Below are positions 6,347 to 9,180 of a DNA stretch of 9,180 nucleotides, piece by piece. Both the position numbers and the translations under genes were made by a program. The first letter of the stretch is position 1. Each line of letters begins with the position of its first letter. The notes under the pieces were generated by a model that ran no database searches, was not told where the DNA came from, and worked only from the letters and a program-made list of their open reading frames with translations. Origin of the DNA: Chloroflexota bacterium (GTDB lineage Bacteria; Chloroflexota; Anaerolineae; Aggregatilineales; Phototrophicaceae); NCBI GenBank assembly GCA_003242205.1, contig QGUR01000177.1, forward strand, positions 1 through 9,180. The letters run 5' to 3'.

Positions 6347-7264
6347 CTATGCATGCGGGCGACGCGCTTCAATCGCGACCCAATCGCCCATGGCGCGTTG
6401 CCGATACGGTTCAAGGCCGCACTTACGTAACGCAGCCTCAATTTCGGCCACCTGTTCCTGAATAATGCCGCTGAAAACTGCAACGCCGCCGGGACGCACG
6501 ATTTCGCCCAATCCTTGCTCGCTCATGTTCAGGATGATTTTGGCGATCAGGTTCGCGGCGACGAGATCGAACCGGCGGGCAGAGCCAAGCACCGTATCCA
6601 GACTGCCTTCCTGCGCCGTAATCCGGTCGCTAACGCCGTTCTGGGCGGCATTTTCAATCGTCGTGCGAACCGCAATCGGATCGTTATCGACCGCCAGCAC
6701 GTGAGCCGCGCCCAGTTTTGCCGCGGCAATCGCCAGAATGCCGGAGCCACAGCCGAGATCCAGCACCTGCGCCCCCGGTTGTGTCAGGTCTTCCAGCGCT
6801 TCCAGACATAGATGAGTCGTCGGGTGTGTGCCGGTGCCGAAAGCCATGCCCGGATCAAGGGCCACCACGATATCGTCAGGACCGGTTTCCACATCGATCC
6901 ACAGCGGGCGAACGAGCAGCCGGCGGCCCAGCCGCACCGGGTGGTAATGCGCTTTCCACGCCTCGGCCCAGTCTTCCTCGGCCACCTGCCGGTAGACAGG
7001 CTGTGGCATGGGATACATCAGGTTCATATATCCCAGCGCCGCTTCAAGGTTGGCTTTCTTCGTTTCAAGTTCGTCATCGACCGGGAGATAGGCGCGAATG
7101 ATGAGTTTTTGGGGCGGCGGCAGTTCGTCATCGCTCCAGGCGTCGGGCATGATGCCTTCCTGTTCGATGGCGACGCCCTGATAGCCATAGCGCTGCAACA
7201 CTTCCGCAGTCGCTTCCGCTGCCTCACCGTCCACCTGTAGCGAAACTTCGAGCCAAGCGGACAT
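6347..7264 (-). CDS. prmA: Ribosomal protein L11 methyltransferase
   Basis: PrmA uses SAM to methylate amino groups of ribosomal protein L11 in the cytoplasm. The 305 residues match the family size. The N-terminal half is the L11-recognition domain, with EEDWAEAWKAHYHPVRLG (96-113) as the linker signature. The catalytic domain carries LDPGMAFGTGTHPTT (136-150), VLDLGCGSGILAIAAAKLGA (167-186), AVDNDP (191-196) and AANLIAKIIL (236-245; the usual NILA appears as NLIA). The start codon directly follows the dnaJ stop (TAA-ATG) and a GGAGAG site lies 9 bases upstream inside dnaJ, so translation is probably coupled. The dnaJ-prmA order is also known from heat-shock operons of other bacteria, such as Bacillus. 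Confidence 0.95.
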   Translation of the reverse strand: MSAWLEVSLQVDGEAAEATAEVLQRYGYQGVAIEQEGIMPDAWSDDELPPPQKLIIRAYLPVDDELETKKANLEAALGYMNLMYPMPQPVYRQVAEEDWAEAWKAHYHPVRLGRRLLVRPLWIDVETGPDDIVVALDPGMAFGTGTHPTTHLCLEALEDLTQPGAQVLDLGCGSGILAIAAAKLGAAHVLAVDNDPIAVRTTIENAAQNGVSDRITAQEGSLDTVLGSARRFDLVAANLIAKIILNMSEQGLGEIVRPGGVAVFSGIIQEQVAEIEAALRKCGLEPYRQRAMGDWVAIEARRPHA

Positions 7265-8413
7265 TTAGGACGTCTCTCCGCCGAACATATCCTTCACCCG
7301 GTCAAAGAAGCCCTTGCCGTTGCGCTGCGGCTGAACTTCGCTGCCCAATGTCTTCGCCAGTTGTTCGAACAGCCGTTGCTGCTCTTCAGTCAGGCGAGTC
7401 GGAATTTCGACCCGGATGTAAACCAGCTGGTCACCGCGCCCGGAATTGGTGCCGTCGCTACGCAGTCGCGGCACGCCCTTGCCGCGCAGACGGAATACCT
7501 TGCCGGTCTGTGTACCAGCGGGAATAACCAGTTCGACATCGCCATCGACGGTCGGCACGATGACCCGGTCGCCGAGCGCCGCCTGAGCGACGTTGATGTT
7601 CAGTTCCAGAATAATGTCGTTGTCGCGCCGTTTGAAGTATTCGTGTTCCTGCACCTGCACCACGACATACAGGCTGCCGGACGGCGCGCCTCTCTCGCCA
7701 ACATCGCCCGCGCCGCGGATTTGAATCTGCACGCCATCCCGAACACCCGCGGGAATATCCACCCGCTCAGTGCGATAGCGGCGTACCCGTCCCGCGCCGC
7801 GGCATTGCTGGCATGGCGTCTCAATCACCTCGCCACGTCCGTTGCAGCGCGGGCAGGTCGCCACCTGAACCATCGGCCCGAGGAAGGTCTGCTGAACCTG
7901 CCGCACCTCGCCCGTTCCGGCGCACTGCACGCAGCGTACCGGGGTGGTTCCCGGCTCGGCGCCGCTACCGTTACAGGCGTCACAGATTTCCAGCCGTTCG
8001 TATTCGACCTCTTTGGTCGTGCCAAAGATGGATTCTTCAAACGTCAGCACGACGTCGACACGCCGATCCGCGCCGGCACGTGGCCCGCGGCGGCGGCTGG
8101 CGCGTGCCCCACCGAAGCTGCTGAAGAATTCCTCGAAGATCTCTTCGAAACCACCGAAGCCGCTAACGCCCACGCCGCCATTGAAACCGCCGCCCTGAAC
8201 GCCAGCGTGGCCGAAACGGTCATAGCGTGCCCGTTTCTCGTCGTCAGACAGCACTTCGTAGGCTTCGTTGATCTCTTTAAAGCGTGCTTCCGCATCAGGA
8301 TGCTGGCTCACATCAGGGTGGTATTCACGCGCCAGCCGCCGGAATGCGGATTTAATTTCCGCTTTGCTCGCGCTTCGAGAAACTCCAAGAACCTCGTAGT
8401 AGTCTCGCGCCAT
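7265..8413 (-). CDS. dnaJ: Chaperone DnaJ (Hsp40)
   Basis: This is a co-chaperone that binds unfolded proteins and stimulates the DnaK ATPase. Counting from MARDYYEVLG (382 residues), the order is as follows. The J-domain (about 3-68) has HPD at 32-34. A Gly/Phe-rich linker follows (about 68-104). The zinc domain has four CxxCxGxG motifs (C144/C147, C161/C164, C187/C190, C201/C204). The C-terminal substrate-binding domains include PAGVRDGVQIQIRGAG (221-236). This is the full type I architecture. The frame stays open upstream with in-frame ATGs at 8425 and 8428, and a TTG at 8431. I prefer ATG 8411-8413 because family members begin at this point, although no upstream site has a clear Shine-Dalgarno sequence. 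The absence of one fits structured control from the spacer before it. The gene abuts prmA and follows dnaK. Confidence 0.95.
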   Translation of the reverse strand: MARDYYEVLGVSRSASKAEIKSAFRRLAREYHPDVSQHPDAEARFKEINEAYEVLSDDEKRARYDRFGHAGVQGGGFNGGVGVSGFGGFEEIFEEFFSSFGGARASRRRGPRAGADRRVDVVLTFEESIFGTTKEVEYERLEICDACNGSGAEPGTTPVRCVQCAGTGEVRQVQQTFLGPMVQVATCPRCNGRGEVIETPCQQCRGAGRVRRYRTERVDIPAGVRDGVQIQIRGAGDVGERGAPSGSLYVVVQVQEHEYFKRRDNDIILELNINVAQAALGDRVIVPTVDGDVELVIPAGTQTGKVFRLRGKGVPRLRSDGTNSGRGDQLVYIRVEIPTRLTEEQQRLFEQLAKTLGSEVQPQRNGKGFFDRVKDMFGGETS

Positions 8414-8444
8414 CGTCGTGTCCATCATCAAAGCAATGATCTAA

Positions 8445-8474
8445 GCTTACAACAGAACGAAGTCGATTGTAAGC
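8445..8474 (-). promoter_or_regulatory. 8-bp inverted repeat just upstream of dnaJ
   Basis: GCTTACAA and TTGTAAGC are perfect arms around a 14-base loop. In the transcript the stem ends 16 bases before the first in-frame ATG (8428) of dnaJ. It is not CIRCE (TTAGCACTC-N9-GAGTGCTAA). It could be an RNA stem controlling dnaJ translation, an RNase processing site or a protein operator. Confidence 0.5.
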
Positions 8475-8488
8475 CGGGAAGCTCACCC

Positions 8489-8596
8489 CCCGGCCCCGTT
8501 CTCACCCTGGAATTGCGGCGCGGAGAGCCAGACACAATCAGCCCGTGTTTCTCTCCTGCCAGACAACCTGTTTTCCGTTGTGAGACAGGGGCCGGG
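8489..8596 (-). promoter_or_regulatory. Long nested imperfect hairpin in the dnaK-dnaJ spacer
   Basis: The outer arms (8489-8505 and 8580-8596) match at 15 of 17 positions: CCCGGCCCC and TCTCAC blocks separated by a 2-base mismatch. A further GGAA/TTCC pairing (8509-8512 / 8573-8576) lies inside. The interior holds another hairpin, GGAGAG (8522-8527) with CTCTCC (8551-8556) and ACAC (8532-8535) with GTGT (8545-8548). No U-tract follows, so it is not an ordinary terminator. No open frame of note or gene is seen in this spacer. Confidence 0.5.
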
Positions 8597-8614
8597 AATA
8601 GGTGCGAGGTGAAG

Positions 8615-9180
8615 TTACGCCTCGGTAAATTCGGCGTCAACCACGTCTTCGCCCGAGTCGCCGCCCTTCGAGCCTTCCTGCTGCGAGCCAGACTGCGGTT
8701 CACCCTGGCCCGGCTGGCTATAAAGGCTGGCGCCCAACGTCTGAATGTAGCGCATCAGTTCGTCGGTTGCGGCGCGAATCTGCGTGACATCGCCGCCTTC
8801 CTTGGCCTTCTGCACCGCGTCGATCTTCTCGCGCGCCTGCTTCTTGCCATCTTCCGGTAGACGCTCGCCGTGGTCACGCAGCAGGTTTTCGGCGGTGAAA
8901 ATCGCGCTGTCGGCCTGGTTCATTGCCTCGACCTGCGACTTGCGTCTGGCGTCTTCCGCGGCATGCTGCTCGGCTTCCTTCACCATGCGCTGGATTTCCT
9001 CTTCCGACAGACCACTGCTGGCCGTGATCGTGATCTTCTGCTCGCGGCCCGTGGCTTTGTCGCGCGCGCTCACATTGAGGATGCCGTTCGCGTCGATGTC
9101 GAAGGTCACCTCGATCTGGGGCACCCCGCGGGGGGCAGCGGAAAGCCGCCCCAAAAAAAAAGGCCAAACGACAGTTTATG
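8615..9180 (-). CDS. dnaK: Chaperone DnaK (Hsp70), C-terminal part only
   Basis: This is the ATP-driven chaperone that works with DnaJ encoded downstream. Only the last 175 or so residues are in the window. They comprise the end of the substrate-binding beta domain (APRGVPQIEVTFDIDANGIL, then NVSARDKATG), the helical lid, a Gly/Gln/Ser-rich tail and the conserved C-terminal DVVDAEF. The stop is at 8615-8617. Beyond about 9135 the frame breaks. A shift of one base there restores a GRF-x-L-x-GIPPAPRG-like reading through the window edge, and this stretch includes a run of nine A residues. I take this as sequence error near a contig end, not a biological frameshift. Any grpE or hrcA would lie outside the window. 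Confidence 0.93.

Noticed and set aside
5074..6483. 469-codon minus-strand open frame
   Set aside because: It lies opposite the secreted-protein gene, which has a signal peptide and strong ribosome site. The antisense product is Arg/Asp/Val-rich with no recognisable domain, and it crosses the terminator.
8432..8614. CIRCE/HrcA operator or heat-shock promoter between dnaK and dnaJ
   Set aside because: No TTAGCACTC-N9-GAGTGCTAA or near match was found. The inverted repeats present have other sequences and no convincing -35/-10 pair was seen.
7361..8860. 499-codon plus-strand open frame
   Set aside because: It is antisense to dnaJ, the spacer and the end of dnaK, is of low-complexity composition without motifs, and reflects G+C-rich codon bias.
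9152..9160. Run of nine A residues as a programmed slippage site
   Set aside because: It sits in a visibly corrupted window edge within the essential dnaK gene, where sequence error is the simpler explanation.

Overview
The window is a G+C-rich, gene-dense bacterial segment with seven clearly recognisable housekeeping-type genes and one uncharacterised secreted protein. It contains no mobile element, CRISPR array or RNA gene that I can see. The gene set best fits a menaquinone-using bacterium. The secreted protein, with repeated beta-rich units carrying W...NG...LRLV signatures, resembles proteins common in Chloroflexota (Anaerolineae-like). That assignment is an inference from style and gene content, not a proof.

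Left part (1-3923, minus strand): a tight quinone operon transcribed ubiD - ubiA - ubiE/menG - ubiX. It encodes a prenylated-FMN-dependent decarboxylase, a membrane prenyltransferase, a C-methyltransferase and the flavin prenyltransferase that makes the decarboxylase cofactor. Together these are the late steps of menaquinone synthesis (prenylate, decarboxylate, methylate). The sequence style points to the futalosine branch (MqnP/MqnL/MqnM-like). ubiX runs off the left edge, with a probable sequence-error frameshift near base 70.

Middle (3924-5121): a divergent regulatory region holds an extended -10 promoter (TGC-TATAAT) for the quinone operon and, just upstream of it, a perfect Crp/Fnr-spaced palindrome. 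A FabG-like short-chain dehydrogenase on the plus strand follows and ends in a 10-bp hairpin. A 226-base promoter region then leads into a plus-strand gene for a secreted three-repeat protein (5122-6252).

Right part (6290-9180, minus strand): dnaK (C-terminal part only) - dnaJ - prmA, a heat-shock cluster with the ribosomal protein L11 methyltransferase at its end. It is closed by a strong hairpin terminator shared with the convergent secreted-protein gene. dnaJ and prmA are directly abutted (TAA-ATG). In contrast, the spacer of about 190 bases between dnaK and dnaJ is full of nested and mutually exclusive inverted repeats and is the most interesting non-coding stretch in the window.

Both extreme ends of the window (about 1-76 and 9135-9180) read as corrupted versions of conserved protein sequence, which suggests low-quality contig ends rather than biology.
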